Positions 24,359 to 34,327 are shown, counted from the first letter of the stretch. The stretch: DNA of 64,000 nucleotides from Domibacillus mangrovi (GCF_001906925.1 NZ_MRWQ01000010.1:124001-188000), one strand, 5' to 3'. Numbers and translations: made by a program. The notes: generated by a model from the sequence alone, not told the origin.

Positions 24359-25336
24359 TTACCCCTTCCTTTTGTGCTCTCTCCGTAATAAATAAACAAA
24401 ATAGGGCGCTCCGATGATCGCAGTCATTATGCCCACTGGAACTTCTCTTGGAACAATAATGATCCTACCGATACTATCACCGATTAGCATTAGATTTGCC
24501 CCAATAATTGCGGCTAACGGAATTAAGAGCTGGTGGCGACCTCCAACAAGCTTTCGTGCGATATGAGGAGCAATGAGTCCTATAAAACCAATTGATCCTA
24601 CTGATGCAACGGATACTCCAGCCAGTGATACAGAAAGAAGCAATAACCAAAAGCGTTGTCGAATGATATCAAGTCCTAATGTCTGACTGTATTCATCTCC
24701 TAACTGAAAAACATTAAGCTTCGGATATTGCCACCATGCAACGGGAAGAAGTATTAAAATCCATGGAAGGAGAGAAAACACTTCACTCCACCCTCTCCCC
24801 CATAAACTTCCAGACAACCATAACAAGGTCATATTGATATCAGCAGGATATTTAACAAGTAAGTATTGAATTCCCGATTGAAAAACAGCTCCTATTGCTA
24901 TACCTACTAATGCAAAAGCATCAGGACTTAATGTCAAACGCTTACTTAATAGTAACAGCAAAATAAACACTAAAAAGGCACCTGTTAAAGCGGCCGCCGG
25001 TAATACGTAGGAAGGAGAACTCGGAAAAAGAAAGATGACCAAAGCGGCAAAAAATCCGGCCCCTTTTGTCAACCCAATGACATCGGGACTTGCCAATGGA
25101 TTTCGAACAAGGCTCTGCAAGATAACTCCTGAAACGGCTAAGCCGAAGCCTGAAAGAATACTTATCACGACTCGAGGGAGACGATACTCCCACACAATAA
25201 AAGAAAAAGATGTATCTTTTTGCAGTAGGCTGTACCATAAATCTGGAATAGAAATGGAAACAGCGCCAACACTTAAAGATAAAAGGGAAAAGATCATCAT
25301 TAATAAACATGAAAAAGTAAATATTATTTTATTCAT
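24359..25336 (-). CDS. Iron-siderophore ABC transporter permease (FecCD family), second subunit
   Basis: A 325-residue membrane protein of the BtuC/FecCD fold (about ten helices). Landmarks: LPRVVISILSGFGLAVSGVI, NPLASPDVIGLTKGAGF, GFIGLIAPHIARKLVGG and VPVGIMTAIIGAPYF, where the LIAPHIAR loop contacts the ATPase. Overlaps the first permease by 4 bases. Together they form the heterodimeric channel of a ferric hydroxamate or schizokinen-type importer similar to B. subtilis YfiZ/YfhA. The exact siderophore is not shown by sequence. Confidence 0.9.
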   Translation of the reverse strand: MNKIIFTFSCLLMMIFSLLSLSVGAVSISIPDLWYSLLQKDTSFSFIVWEYRLPRVVISILSGFGLAVSGVILQSLVRNPLASPDVIGLTKGAGFFAALVIFLFPSSPSYVLPAAALTGAFLVFILLLLLSKRLTLSPDAFALVGIAIGAVFQSGIQYLLVKYPADINMTLLWLSGSLWGRGWSEVFSLLPWILILLPVAWWQYPKLNVFQLGDEYSQTLGLDIIRQRFWLLLLSVSLAGVSVASVGSIGFIGLIAPHIARKLVGGRHQLLIPLAAIIGANLMLIGDSIGRIIIVPREVPVGIMTAIIGAPYFVYLLRREHKRKG

Positions 25337-26352
25337 AATGACGCTCTTCCTTTCTTACGAGCTAAATAAATAAAAAAAGGACCACCGATAACCGCCGTTA
25401 AAATTCCGACTGGCGATTCATATGGATATGCGATAAAACGACTGAAGAAATCTGCATACACAAGAAGCAGCCCCCCCAATAACCCCGTTAAAGGAACGAG
25501 CGTACCTAACTTTTCACCTGCTAATAAACGAGCCACATGTGGAATTAAAAGCCCCACAAAACCAATTGGACCACAAGTCGCTACTGCTGATCCAGCCAAT
25601 AAGATAACAATAAGCATACCAATCAATTTTACGAACATAATCCTCTGACCTAAACTAAGTGCGACATCGTCATCAATTAGTAAAAGCCTAAAAGAAGGTA
25701 GCATGAATAAGAAAATAGTAATTCCAGTAATAGACCATGGTAAAAGCGTTTGAACTTCCTGCCATCCTGCTTGATTGACAGCCCCTACTAACCAAAACAT
25801 CATACTATCTGTAGAGTGTTGGTTCATGATAATGAGTCCTTCTGTTAAAGAGGAAAGTAGAAAATGAACGGCTATCCCTGCTAAGGCGAGTCGAACATGC
25901 TGCTTTTGCTGTATGCCTGCTAATGAAAATACAAGAAGTGCGCCAAGGATCGCTCCAATAAAAGCAAAATAAACAGACGCTGTTAAGGTAAAACTCGGAA
26001 ACACAATTAAGCTGATGACTACTGATAAGGAAGCTCCTGCATTAATCCCAAAAATATGTGGTGAAGCAATTGGATTTCTCGTAACAAGCTGTGTCAGTAG
26101 TCCCGCTAATGCCATATGAACACCAATCACAAATGCAGTTATCGTTCTGGGCATTCGTAACGTTTGAATATAAAGGTGCTCTTTATCTTGCCCTTGGTAG
26201 GTGATCGCTTCATATAAAATGCGCCACGAAATAGTCGCCTGTCCCCATTTAAGGCTAATAAAAAAACCGATAACGATGAAAATGAATATTACTGCAAAAA
26301 GAGAAAGCAGAAACGTTTTAGGTTTCTGCTTTCTGATTGTAAACCGACTCAT
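25333..26352 (-). CDS. Iron-siderophore ABC transporter permease (FecCD family), first subunit
   Basis: A 339-residue FecCD permease with about ten helices and the landmarks RMPRTITAFVIGVHMALAG, NPIASPHIFGINAGAS, GFVGLLIPHVARLLAG and SPVGILTAVIGGPFFIYL. One base separates it from the binding-protein stop and it overlaps its partner downstream by 4 bases, so the three are one transcript under the Fur box at 27332. Confidence 0.92.
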   Translation of the reverse strand: MSRFTIRKQKPKTFLLSLFAVIFIFIVIGFFISLKWGQATISWRILYEAITYQGQDKEHLYIQTLRMPRTITAFVIGVHMALAGLLTQLVTRNPIASPHIFGINAGASLSVVISLIVFPSFTLTASVYFAFIGAILGALLVFSLAGIQQKQHVRLALAGIAVHFLLSSLTEGLIIMNQHSTDSMMFWLVGAVNQAGWQEVQTLLPWSITGITIFLFMLPSFRLLLIDDDVALSLGQRIMFVKLIGMLIVILLAGSAVATCGPIGFVGLLIPHVARLLAGEKLGTLVPLTGLLGGLLLVYADFFSRFIAYPYESPVGILTAVIGGPFFIYLARKKGRASL

Positions 26353-26353
26353 A

Positions 26354-27307
26354 TTACTGATCTCCTAAATGCTTCACAATATCCTCAATCATTTTTTCTG
26401 AGCCAAGTAATCCACGTGACAGTGCCCAGTCTCTTCTCTCAACTGTGAATACTTTATTATTTTGAACAGCATCAATTTCTTGCCACAGTGGATTTTTTCC
26501 CCACTCATCTACAATCGTTTCTTCAGTTGCTGGTAGTAGGAAAATCGCTTGTGGATTCGTTTCAACAAGCTGCTCTAAGCCTAATTGCGGATAAGAATCT
26601 TCGCTTTTTACTGGATCATCAAAGCCGATATTTAGCAGGAATGATCCTGTATATGAATGATCTGAATGTGCAAAGAAACCTTTTGGATTCGTTACAGCTG
26701 GTAACACCGTCAAAGTAGTTTCGCCTATCTTTTGCTTCGCTTCTTCAATTTTTTGATGATGTTCTTCTAAACGCTGTTTACCTTCTTCTTCTTTTCCTAA
26801 CGCTTTCGCTATGACTAAATAGTTATCAAGCATTTGATTGTAATCTGCTTGATGATCGTCTAAAACAATAGTAGGTGCAATTTTGTTCAATTGATCATAA
26901 ATGTCCTTATGATGATTTAAATCTGCAATAATTAAATCAGGTTGTAATGAACTAATCATTTCAATATTTGGCTCATAACGAGATCCAATGGAAGTATATT
27001 CCTTTAATTGATCTCTCACTTTATCCATGAATAATTTCGGATCATCATCATCGGCTACACCTACAGGCTGAACATCAAGTGTCATAAGTGCGTCTGTATA
27101 ACTAAATTCTAATACAACAATTTTTTCAGGTGCTTTTTCTAGCACGGTTTTCCCAAGTTCATGATTAATCTCAATCGTTTCTTTCTTTGTTTCTTTTAGT
27201 GCTTCTTCTTTCGATTCGTTTTCATCAGCATTTCCACAAGCAATAAGACTTAAAATGAATATACTCATAAAGACAAATCCAAACATTCGTTTCATCCGAT
27301 GCTGCAT
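26354..27307 (-). CDS. Iron-siderophore binding lipoprotein
   Basis: A 317-residue class III substrate-binding lipoprotein of an iron-siderophore ABC importer. Signal peptide with lipobox (LSLIACG), a Glu/Lys-rich linker, then the two-lobed fold: KIVVLEFSYTDALMTLDVQPVG and DLIIADLNHHKDIYDQL; conserved salt-bridge glutamates for the permease are plausible. Starts at 27307 after TGGAGGGATATATA. Closest known type by layout is B. subtilis YfiY. Fur box upstream. Confidence 0.92.
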   Translation of the reverse strand: MQHRMKRMFGFVFMSIFILSLIACGNADENESKEEALKETKKETIEINHELGKTVLEKAPEKIVVLEFSYTDALMTLDVQPVGVADDDDPKLFMDKVRDQLKEYTSIGSRYEPNIEMISSLQPDLIIADLNHHKDIYDQLNKIAPTIVLDDHQADYNQMLDNYLVIAKALGKEEEGKQRLEEHHQKIEEAKQKIGETTLTVLPAVTNPKGFFAHSDHSYTGSFLLNIGFDDPVKSEDSYPQLGLEQLVETNPQAIFLLPATEETIVDEWGKNPLWQEIDAVQNNKVFTVERRDWALSRGLLGSEKMIEDIVKHLGDQ

Positions 27308-27331
27308 TATATATCCCTCCATAAACGATTT

Positions 27332-27346
27332 TGATTATTATTATCA
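27332..27346. promoter_or_regulatory. Fur box upstream of the binding-protein gene
   Basis: TGATTATTATTATCA differs from the 7-1-7 Fur consensus TGATAATNATTATCA by one base. It lies 25 bp above the start of the siderophore-binding protein gene, so iron should repress the transporter. Confidence 0.8.
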
Positions 27347-27413
27347 ATTAGAATTTTATGTGTTATCGCCCTTCTTGAACATATCTCAATGTAAGAACTA
27401 GCATGTCATATCT

Positions 27414-28214
27414 TTAGATTTTATTTACTTGAGCTCGAAAGATCGTTGGAGAGCACCCCTCCTCCTTTTTAAAGCTGCGGCTGAAATGAAAATAATCGGA
27501 GAATCCAACTCTTTGAGCCACTTCCTTTGCTGTTAAATTGGATTGGAGTAAATATTGCTTCGCTTTTTCAATTCGAAGTTTCATAAGATATGCGGTCACT
27601 GTAGTACCCGTATGTTTTTTAAATAAAACGGTATAATGACCAACACTTAAGCCAGCCCTTTCAGCGAGCATCGGCAGCTTTATTTCCAGCATGTAATGTT
27701 GATTCAAATACGAGACCGTTTCCTCAATAAAGCTCATGGCTGTTTTCTGCTCCTTTTTCACTCCTGACTCGTATAAATAAATAAATAAAATTCTTTCAAG
27801 TATAAGCCTTTCTCGAAAGCTCTGAACCTCATCTTGCTTCTTATTTTTTTCACTTAATGTACGAATCCGAACAAGCTCGTCAAGCATATAATCAATTTTT
27901 TCTCCACTTATTGAATACAATGGACCACTTAATGCCCAATCTTGATTTTCAGGGAAGATATGGTACGTAATTAACGCATATTTAGCAGACTTTGTTTTCG
28001 GAATTTCAATGCAATATGGACCTTCCTTTGCATGAAACGCAAAGCCTTCCGTACAAATGATAGAGGGTTGATTGTCTGATGTGACTGTTACATGCCCTTG
28101 TTTAACGATGAGGATGGCATGACAGTCAGGTAGAGGCATAAAGTTTTGCGAGTTTTCAAAAATAGTTACATCTTTTAAGCAGGGAATAATAGTCGAAAGC
28201 TGTTGAAAGCTCAT
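27414..28214 (-). CDS. AraC-family regulator of the siderophore importer
   Basis: A 266-residue regulator. N-terminal about 150 residues form a cupin-like sensor; the C-terminal about 100 residues carry two helix-turn-helix motifs (MLAERAGLSVGHYTVLFKKHTG and AKEVAQRVGFSDYFHFSRSFKK, shortened). Lies between the ATPase gene and the binding-protein gene on the same strand. Similar regulators (Btr, YfiF) sense the ferric siderophore and raise importer expression. That role here is inference from location. Confidence 0.85.
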   Translation of the reverse strand: MSFQQLSTIIPCLKDVTIFENSQNFMPLPDCHAILIVKQGHVTVTSDNQPSIICTEGFAFHAKEGPYCIEIPKTKSAKYALITYHIFPENQDWALSGPLYSISGEKIDYMLDELVRIRTLSEKNKKQDEVQSFRERLILERILFIYLYESGVKKEQKTAMSFIEETVSYLNQHYMLEIKLPMLAERAGLSVGHYTVLFKKHTGTTVTAYLMKLRIEKAKQYLLQSNLTAKEVAQRVGFSDYFHFSRSFKKEEGCSPTIFRAQVNKI

Positions 28215-28282
28215 AGATGAATCACCCTTTTTCTAAAAATAGTTGGAAATAAAGAAAAGACCTAGCCTTTTCAGCAAGATCT

Positions 28283-29083
28283 TTAAGCAAGTTCACGATT
28301 CTCACATAAATCATATGTTAAACAAATGGGACAGCCTGATTTTGGCTCAATCATAATGCTTGCTTCAATGTTGTATACATTCTTTAATGTCTCTGTTGTC
28401 ATCACCTCTAAAGGCGAACCGGTTTTTACAATAGTACCTTCATTCATCGTAATTAAATAATCAGAGAAACGAGCCGCATGGTTTAAATCATGTAAAACCA
28501 TAACAATTGTACGATTTTCTTGTTCATTTAACTTTTTTAACAGCTTAAGTATGTCTAATTGGTGAGCCATATCTAAATAGGTTGTCGGCTCATCAAGAAG
28601 AATAATGTCTGTTTCTTGAGCCAAAGTCATGGCAATCCACACTTTCTGTCTTTGCCCTCCAGATAATGAATCTACTTCTGAATTGGCAAAAGCTTTTACC
28701 CCCGTTACGTCTAAAGACCACTCAATCGCCTTTTTATCCGCTTCTTTTAAACGTCCTAATCCTTTTTGATGAGGATAACGCCCATAAGATACGAGCTCAT
28801 AAACGGTTAAGCCTTGTGGAACGGTTGGACTTTGCGGCATCATCGCCATTTGTTTCGCTAATTCCTTTGTTGATTGTTGATGAATGGATTTACCATCCAA
28901 GAATACAGTTCCCTTTTTTGGCTTTAAAATACGTGAAATTGTTTTTAATAGCGTTGATTTGCCGCATCCATTGGAACCAATGATTGTGGTGATCTTTCCT
29001 TTTGGAATTTCGACATTCAATGAATTAATAATCACTTTTTCATCATAGTTTACCAACAAATCTTCGACTACTAATTGAGCCAT
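28283..29083 (-). CDS. Iron-siderophore ABC transporter ATPase (FecE/YusV-like)
   Basis: A 266-residue ATPase: Walker A GSNGCGKST, Q-loop MMPQSPTVPQGLTV, signature LSGGQRQKVW, Walker B IILLDEPTTYLD, H-loop MVLHDLNHAARF. A C-terminal GCPICLTYDLC tail resembles other siderophore ATPases such as YusV, which serves several permeases. Its own Fur box is at 29102. First gene of the cluster. Confidence 0.92.
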   Translation of the reverse strand: MAQLVVEDLLVNYDEKVIINSLNVEIPKGKITTIIGSNGCGKSTLLKTISRILKPKKGTVFLDGKSIHQQSTKELAKQMAMMPQSPTVPQGLTVYELVSYGRYPHQKGLGRLKEADKKAIEWSLDVTGVKAFANSEVDSLSGGQRQKVWIAMTLAQETDIILLDEPTTYLDMAHQLDILKLLKKLNEQENRTIVMVLHDLNHAARFSDYLITMNEGTIVKTGSPLEVMTTETLKNVYNIEASIMIEPKSGCPICLTYDLCENRELA

Positions 29084-29101
29084 TTCATCACCCTGCTAAT
29101 T

Positions 29102-29116
29102 TGAGAATAATTATCA
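29102..29116. promoter_or_regulatory. Fur box upstream of the siderophore ATPase gene
   Basis: TGAGAATAATTATCA, one mismatch to the Fur consensus, 18 bp above the ATPase start. Confidence 0.85.
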
Positions 29117-29459
29117 TTTTCAATAAATGATATCCTGTTTAACACGTGCTGTCAATATTTTTTGCACTAGTCATTTTATTCACGTTTTTTCGATTTATAA
29201 TAAAGATTTTGAATAGGCTACACTGCATTCGGACCAGTAAAATGCACCATCTTTAAGTCGACTACTTTCTTTTATTTTTTTGAAGTTCCAACAATCTAAA
29301 TCTTAATTTCCGATCACTAGCATAAATATACAGAGCGATGCTTGAGAATAAAACTTTAGAAAAAATGATGAAAATAATGGGATTCTTAACATAAGTCAAT
29401 GAGTGCTATTCAGAGCAAGCTTACAATTATAATTGAAAACATATTTAGGAGGTTCTTTT
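29117..29459. other. Intergenic region before the DUF4386 gene
   Basis: No gene seen. It holds the divergent promoters of the siderophore ATPase and DUF4386 genes and, at 29179-29205, a short AT-rich motif (CACGTTTTTTCG then TTTATAATAAAG) that recurs at 32294-32321. Confidence 0.5.
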
Positions 29460-30170
29460 ATGAATACAAATTATAACCAAAACAATATGCAAAAAAAGTC
29501 AGCGATCATTGCTGGTATTGCCTTATTGACAATGACCATTGCCGCATTTTTCGCTCAGGGATTTGTGCATAGTTCCCTCGTAGTTAGTGGAGAAGCGGTC
29601 ATTACCTTAAAAAACATTCAATCTAATCGTTTATTATTTGATCTGGAGATAATGGGATGGATGATCATTATTATTACTGACCTAGTTGTATCATGGGGTT
29701 TCTATATTTTCTTAAAGCCTTTCCATCAAGCGTATGCATTGTTAGGCGGATGGTTTCGTTTACTTTACACAGCGATACTGTCAATTGCGGTTTCACATCT
29801 TATTATTGCGAGTAGCATTGTACGAGAATCTTTGTTTAGCAAAGAAATAAATGAAATGGCCATTCAAGTTATGGGCTCAATTACAGCTTTTGAAGCAATC
29901 TGGTCCTTTGGATTAATCATATTTGGACTACATCTCATCACAGTCGGCATTGTAGCGATGAAAACAAATCAAATCCCCAAAATCATCAGCATCCTAGTAG
30001 TACTAGCGGGTTTCAGTTATTCACTCATTCATGTCATGTATAGTTTTATACCACAACTTGACAATGTCACACGTTTTCTAGAAATGATCTTGATGGTTCC
30101 GATGTTTGTTGGCGAAATAGGTTTTGGGATCTGGTTACTGGTAAAAGGACGAAAACTGTCTATCGATTAA
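29460..30170 (+). CDS. DUF4386 family membrane protein
   Basis: A 236-residue protein with six or seven predicted membrane helices and the family's GWMIIIITDLVVSWGFY and GGWFRLLYTAILSIAVSHL patterns. Function unknown. Start at 29460 follows AGGAGGTTCTTTT. Ends 4 bases into the convergent Crp-type regulator gene, a pairing that suggests joint evolution but not co-transcription. Confidence 0.75.
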   Translation: MNTNYNQNNMQKKSAIIAGIALLTMTIAAFFAQGFVHSSLVVSGEAVITLKNIQSNRLLFDLEIMGWMIIIITDLVVSWGFYIFLKPFHQAYALLGGWFRLLYTAILSIAVSHLIIASSIVRESLFSKEINEMAIQVMGSITAFEAIWSFGLIIFGLHLITVGIVAMKTNQIPKIISILVVLAGFSYSLIHVMYSFIPQLDNVTRFLEMILMVPMFVGEIGFGIWLLVKGRKLSID

Positions 30171-30763
30171 TCTACAATTCTGAGGTGGTTTGCTTCTGAC
30201 CGTTTCTTAATACGACTGAGGGATTCTGGTGTGATTCCTAGATAGCTTGCTAGCTGGTATTGCGGCACTCTTTTAATCAAATCGGGCCTTTTTTCCAGCA
30301 ATACACGATATCGCTTTTCTGGTGTTGATGACATAAAGGACGCAAAATCATCGCGCATAGAGCCAAAGTCTTCTTCAATCATTTTACGCGTCATTTTTTC
30401 TAGAACCGGATGCATGTCGTAGTTCCCCTGCTCTGTAGCCAAATCACCGACAACGAGCGTACAATCTTCCAAACAGCTAAGCGAGTACTTGGCAGCTTTT
30501 TCAACGGCATGCAGGTTGAAAATGGTGACACTTTGTTCCTCTGTATAAAAATTGAAGGTCGTTTCATTTCCATCATCATCCACGGCATACTGACGAATAC
30601 AACCTTTTAAAACAAAATAGCATTTGTCGGGAACATCCCCTTGATGCAAAAGGATGGTTCCTTTCTTAAAAGTAGCAACCGGAACATCAACAGTAAGTTT
30701 TTTCAGCTCTGTTTCACTAAGGTCGGAAAAACGTTTCATGTACTGAATAAGGACATCTTTCAT
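30167..30763 (-). CDS. Crp/Fnr-family regulator
   Basis: A 198-residue regulator with a cyclic-nucleotide-binding-like beta-roll (GTILLHQGDVPDKCYFVLKG, about residues 38-57) and a C-terminal helix-turn-helix YQLASYLGITPESLSRIKKR. Lacks the Cys cluster of Fnr and probably does not bind cAMP tightly. I chose the ATG at 30763 because homologues start MKDVLIQYMKRFSDLS-like; its ribosome site (GGAAAG) is rather distant. Convergent with DUF4386. Confidence 0.82.
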   Translation of the reverse strand: MKDVLIQYMKRFSDLSETELKKLTVDVPVATFKKGTILLHQGDVPDKCYFVLKGCIRQYAVDDDGNETTFNFYTEEQSVTIFNLHAVEKAAKYSLSCLEDCTLVVGDLATEQGNYDMHPVLEKMTRKMIEEDFGSMRDDFASFMSSTPEKRYRVLLEKRPDLIKRVPQYQLASYLGITPESLSRIKKRSEANHLRIVD

Positions 30764-30937
30764 GGATTTACCAACTTTCCTTGAATTTATTCTTCTTATT
30801 AGTTTAACAAGATTATTCGGGGACGAGAACACCTATCGAAGAAATAGACCGAGGTAATGTAAAGTTTTTAAATAAATATGTTGCTATATATTCCAATTCC
30901 GTATGAAAAAAACACACATTTATTCAAAGGAGGATTA

Positions 30938-31892
30938 ATGGTGAACGCAATGGTTTGTACGCAATATAGGAAGGAATATCAATTTTAATGGAAATAGTTA
31001 CCTATTCCTGCTCCGAAAGATCACGAGATACAAGTGCAAATTTATGCATCAACTGTCGCTTCTGGTGATGTGGTGCGAGCGAAAATGGGCGGATTTTTGA
31101 AATCAAAGAATGGCATATTAGGGCAAGAATTTGCAGGTGTTGTTACAGAGGTAGGGAAAAAAGTAACACGCTTTAATAAGCATGATAGAGTGTTTGGAAT
31201 AGTTGCAACAGGTGCACACGCCGAGTATCTAACTGTATCGGAAGAAGCTGCGGTCACTAAAATACCAGCATCAGTTTCTTTTAGAGAAGCGGTTTGCTTT
31301 TGTATTGGTGCAAATCCCACGCTCTACTTTTTGGAGAAGCTAGGAAACATAAGACCAGGGCATCAAATTTTAATAATTGGTGCCTCTGGTTCAGTAGGAA
31401 CGTTTGCGGTGCAATATGCGAAATATATAGGAGCAGAAGTAACTGGTGTATGCAGCACGAAAAATATAGAGCTTGTTAAGGAACTTGGCGCTAATCACGT
31501 AATTGACTATAATCAGGAGGATTTTAGAGAAAGTAAAAAAATATGACATTATTTTTAATTCAGTAGGTCACATCTCATATAACTTCATTAAACGCAAGCT
31601 GAAAGCAGAGGGGGTTTATACAACACTTGCGCTTAATGGTGCACTAATCATTCAGTCGTTATGGTCCAAGTTATTTAGCAAAAAGAAAGTACATTGTGGA
31701 GTAACATTTGCTTCTATTAATAATGTTTTAGTAGTTAGAGAATTTCTAGAAAAAGGTTTCTTGAAAGAAGTCATTGACCGTAACTATCCCCTCAATCAGC
31801 TTCTAGAGGTATTTCGATATGTAGAAGAAGGTCATAGAACCGGTACTGTATTAATTACTCCAACTATGCAAAATAATTTAGAAAAAAGGTAG
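30938..31892 (+). pseudogene. NAD(P)-dependent alcohol dehydrogenase/quinone reductase, broken
   Basis: The frame starts at an ATG after AAAGGAGG (30938) with MVNAMVCTQY, hits in-frame stops near 30986-30998, resumes as PAPKDHEIQVQIYASTVASG and the MDR Rossmann core GASGSVGTFAVQYAKYIGAE, then shifts frame in a run of seven A residues near 31535. It continues as KYDIIFNSVGHISYN to 31892. At least two disruptions in about 950 bp make it a pseudogene of a zinc-free MDR dehydrogenase. The last shift alone could be a homopolymer error. Confidence 0.85.
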
Positions 31893-32430
31893 TAAAGTGG
31901 ATAAATTGCAAAAAAATAAATATATCTAATAAGTTTTCTAGCAAATGCTTTTTCAAAAAAGCTCGTGTCACTTAGTTTCAACTAAAACCTTCTTAAAAAG
32001 AGATATTTGAAACATAATCTCTTCTTTCTTACATCTACTCGCCTGAAATACCCGTTATATTCCAAAAGTTAATTTTTACAATATTTAGCGTCGTTATGTA
32101 TTTCTATTTTCCTACATAAAAAAACTCAAGCATTTTTCAGCCTGAGCTTTTCTCTAAGATAAAGTGTCTACTTTTTCATTAATCTTGTCGCTTTGTAATT
32201 AAGTCAAAATATCAAAAATCACCAAAACCCGTATTCCTGACTTTTATTTAAAATAAAGTCCCCACAACTTTCCCTCATTTCCACCAATTTTGCTTCACGT
32301 TTTTTTCGTTTTATAATAAAGTTTTACATCTGAATTTTAAATCCAAAGGTAGTGGATATCAGGGCTTGGGGGTAGGTGTAAAGATGGAGGACTTTATTAT
32401 AAAGTACAAGACTTTATTTTAGGGCTGCAG
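31893..32430. other. Long intergenic region downstream of rlmCD
   Basis: About 540 AT-rich bases with no convincing gene. It contains the minus-strand terminator at 32117-32148, the short repeat at 32294-32321, and several TTTATAATAAAGT-like repeats. Probably the decaying tail of the dehydrogenase locus. Confidence 0.55.
32117..32148 (-). terminator. Possible terminator for rlmCD
   Basis: Minus strand CTCAGGC...GCTTGAG followed by TTTTTTTATG. Nearly 300 bp below the rlmCD stop, so assignment is tentative. Confidence 0.5.
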
Positions 32431-33801
32431 TTATAATGTTAGAACAGCTACTGCCTCAACATGCGTCGTCTGCGGAAACATATCAACCGGCTGTACTTCA
32501 CACGTCTTATACCCTCCGTCTTCGAGTACCCGCAAGTCCCGTGCAAGTGTTCCTGGGTTACAGGATACATAAACGACTTTTTTCGGTTTCATCTCCAAAA
32601 TCGTCTGCAGTAACGCATCGTCGCAGCCTTTGCGCGGCGGATCGACGACGATGACGTCCGGACGAATCCCTTGTTTATACCAGGCGGGGATCACTTCTTC
32701 TGCTTTCCCTGCTTGAAACTGCGCATTTGTAATGCCATTTAATGCGGCATTTTTCTTCGCATCTTCAATCGCTTGCGGCACAATTTCGACACCGTATACT
32801 TCTTTTGCTTTTTTAGCAAGAAAAAGGGATATCGTACCGATGCCGCAATACGCATCGATGACCACTTCATCACCAGTCAATCCCGCAAATTCAAGTGCTT
32901 TTCCGTAAAGGACCTCCGTTTGCACTGGATTCACCTGATAAAATGAACGGGCCGAAATAGCAAATTTCACATCACCGATTAAATCATAAATCACATCTTC
33001 GCCCCACAATGTGCGCGTTTGGTTTCCAAAAATAACATTCGTTTTATCAGGATTAACGTTCTGTACAATCGATGTAATACCTGGAATCGCGTCACGGATG
33101 CCTTTAATGATCGCCTCTTTATTCGGCAGTTCAGCTGTACGCGTGACGAGCACCGCCATCATTTCACCTGTTGTATAGCCAATCCGCGCCATTACATGAC
33201 GGAGAACGCCTTTATGCCGCTGTTCATCATAAGGCATAACACCGTTCGCTGCGCACACGTCTTTCACTTTTTGAATGATGTTATCACTTTGTTCATGCTG
33301 AATAAGGCATTCGGTCATATCGATAATGTCGTGGCTCCGTTTTTTGTAAAAACCGGCAACAATATGGCCGCTGTTCATGCCGACTGGTACTTGCGCTTTA
33401 TTCCGGTAGCGCCATGGATCTTCCATGCCAAGCACTGGATGAACTGGCACGTCCGGCAGTTTTGCAATCCGGTCGATCACATTTCGCACCTGGTTATATT
33501 TCATCTTAAGCTGTCCTTCATACGTCATATGCTGAAGCTGGCAGCCGCCACACTCATCATATACAGAACATGGGGGCACCACACGTTCAGGCACTATTTG
33601 ATCGAGACGGATCAATTTCGCAAATCCGTATCCTTTATTCAGTTTCGTCACTTCAATTTCACCGGTTTCATCCGGCAGCGCACCTTCTACAAACAGGGGA
33701 TAGCCCTCTACTTTCGCCACTGCTTTTCCTTCATGTGTTAAATCGGTAAACGTAACGTATAGCACGTCTTTTATTTTTACCGGGGCTTGAATCTTTGCCA
33801 C
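32431..33801 (-). CDS. rlmCD: 23S rRNA (uracil-C5)-methyltransferase RlmCD
   Basis: Methylates U747 and U1939 of 23S rRNA with SAM. The 456-residue protein has an N-terminal TRAM domain, an iron-sulfur-binding Cys cluster [14 protein letters not shown], the SAM-binding [24 protein letters not shown] and catalytic [14 protein letters not shown] at 33801 is chosen because GAGGGGG precedes it by eight bases and homologues begin here; the longer frame has no good site. In B. subtilis this gene (yefA) follows dgkB; here about 10 kb separates them. Confidence 0.92.
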   Translation of the reverse strand: MAKIQAPVKIKDVLYVTFTDLTHEGKAVAKVEGYPLFVEGALPDETGEIEVTKLNKGYGFAKLIRLDQIVPERVVPPCSVYDECGGCQLQHMTYEGQLKMKYNQVRNVIDRIAKLPDVPVHPVLGMEDPWRYRNKAQVPVGMNSGHIVAGFYKKRSHDIIDMTECLIQHEQSDNIIQKVKDVCAANGVMPYDEQRHKGVLRHVMARIGYTTGEMMAVLVTRTAELPNKEAIIKGIRDAIPGITSIVQNVNPDKTNVIFGNQTRTLWGEDVIYDLIGDVKFAISARSFYQVNPVQTEVLYGKALEFAGLTGDEVVIDAYCGIGTISLFLAKKAKEVYGVEIVPQAIEDAKKNAALNGITNAQFQAGKAEEVIPAWYKQGIRPDVIVVDPPRKGCDDALLQTILEMKPKKVVYVSCNPGTLARDLRVLEDGGYKTCEVQPVDMFPQTTHVEAVAVLTL

Positions 33802-33871
33802 AATTACTTCCCCCTCATTTAATAAGCTTATTTGTCTGTTCACATTAAGAATAGACAAATAATCGTTGACA

Positions 33872-33955
33872 TTAAAAAACGATACCTTTTATCTTACATT
33901 GATGCACCGCTTCTTTCAACAGCAGCTCCAGTTTTTCATACTTCTCCCTCCGCAT
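33872..33955 (-). CDS. Possible 27-codon peptide upstream of rlmCD
   Basis: Minus-strand frame opening [19 protein letters not shown], amphipathic, with no clear ribosome site. May be the tail of a lost gene or chance. Reported because it fills most of the gap between rlmCD and the DUF2085 gene. Confidence 0.25.
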   Translation of the reverse strand: MRREKYEKLELLLKEAVHQCKIKGIVF

Positions 33956-33970
33956 GGATATGATACTGAT

Positions 33971-34327
33971 TTAAAACCATTTTAAAATCAGCTCTGCACC
34001 CGTATTCGCTGCACTTACTGCAAATTGCGCTAGCCCGAATCCTGCTGAAAAACCAGTAATAACACGGAGCAAATTATTGCTTGTGCGAAACTGCCGTTTT
34101 TGTGTAAATCCATCCAGCAGCATCGGAATGTTCAATGCAATCGCCATTAAAAATGCCGGGATAAAAGACAGAATTGGTGGAAAGAAGGCCATTGGAACAG
34201 CTAAAAATAAGCCGATTAATATAAACATACATCTATAACAGATTGGAAACTGCCTTCCGCACACAATCAGTGACCGTTCTGGGCGGCGGTGGCATGGCAT
34301 GAACTGCAGCGTAAAAAACTCCTTCAT
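33971..34327 (-). CDS. DUF2085 membrane protein
   Basis: A 118-residue membrane protein with the DUF2085 Cys motifs: FMPCHRRPERSL, GRQFPICYRCMF near the N-terminus, then three hydrophobic helices. The CH...C..C spacing suggests metal or redox function, but none is established. Its ATG overlaps the upstream gene's end by 4 bases. Confidence 0.75.
   Translation of the reverse strand: MKEFFTLQFMPCHRRPERSLIVCGRQFPICYRCMFILIGLFLAVPMAFFPPILSFIPAFLMAIALNIPMLLDGFTQKRQFRTSNNLLRVITGFSAGFGLAQFAVSAANTGAELILKWF

Noticed and set aside
33019-33741. 240-codon plus-strand frame opposite rlmCD
   Set aside because: Long but antisense to a clear housekeeping gene, with His/Phe-rich composition typical of a reverse-complement reading.
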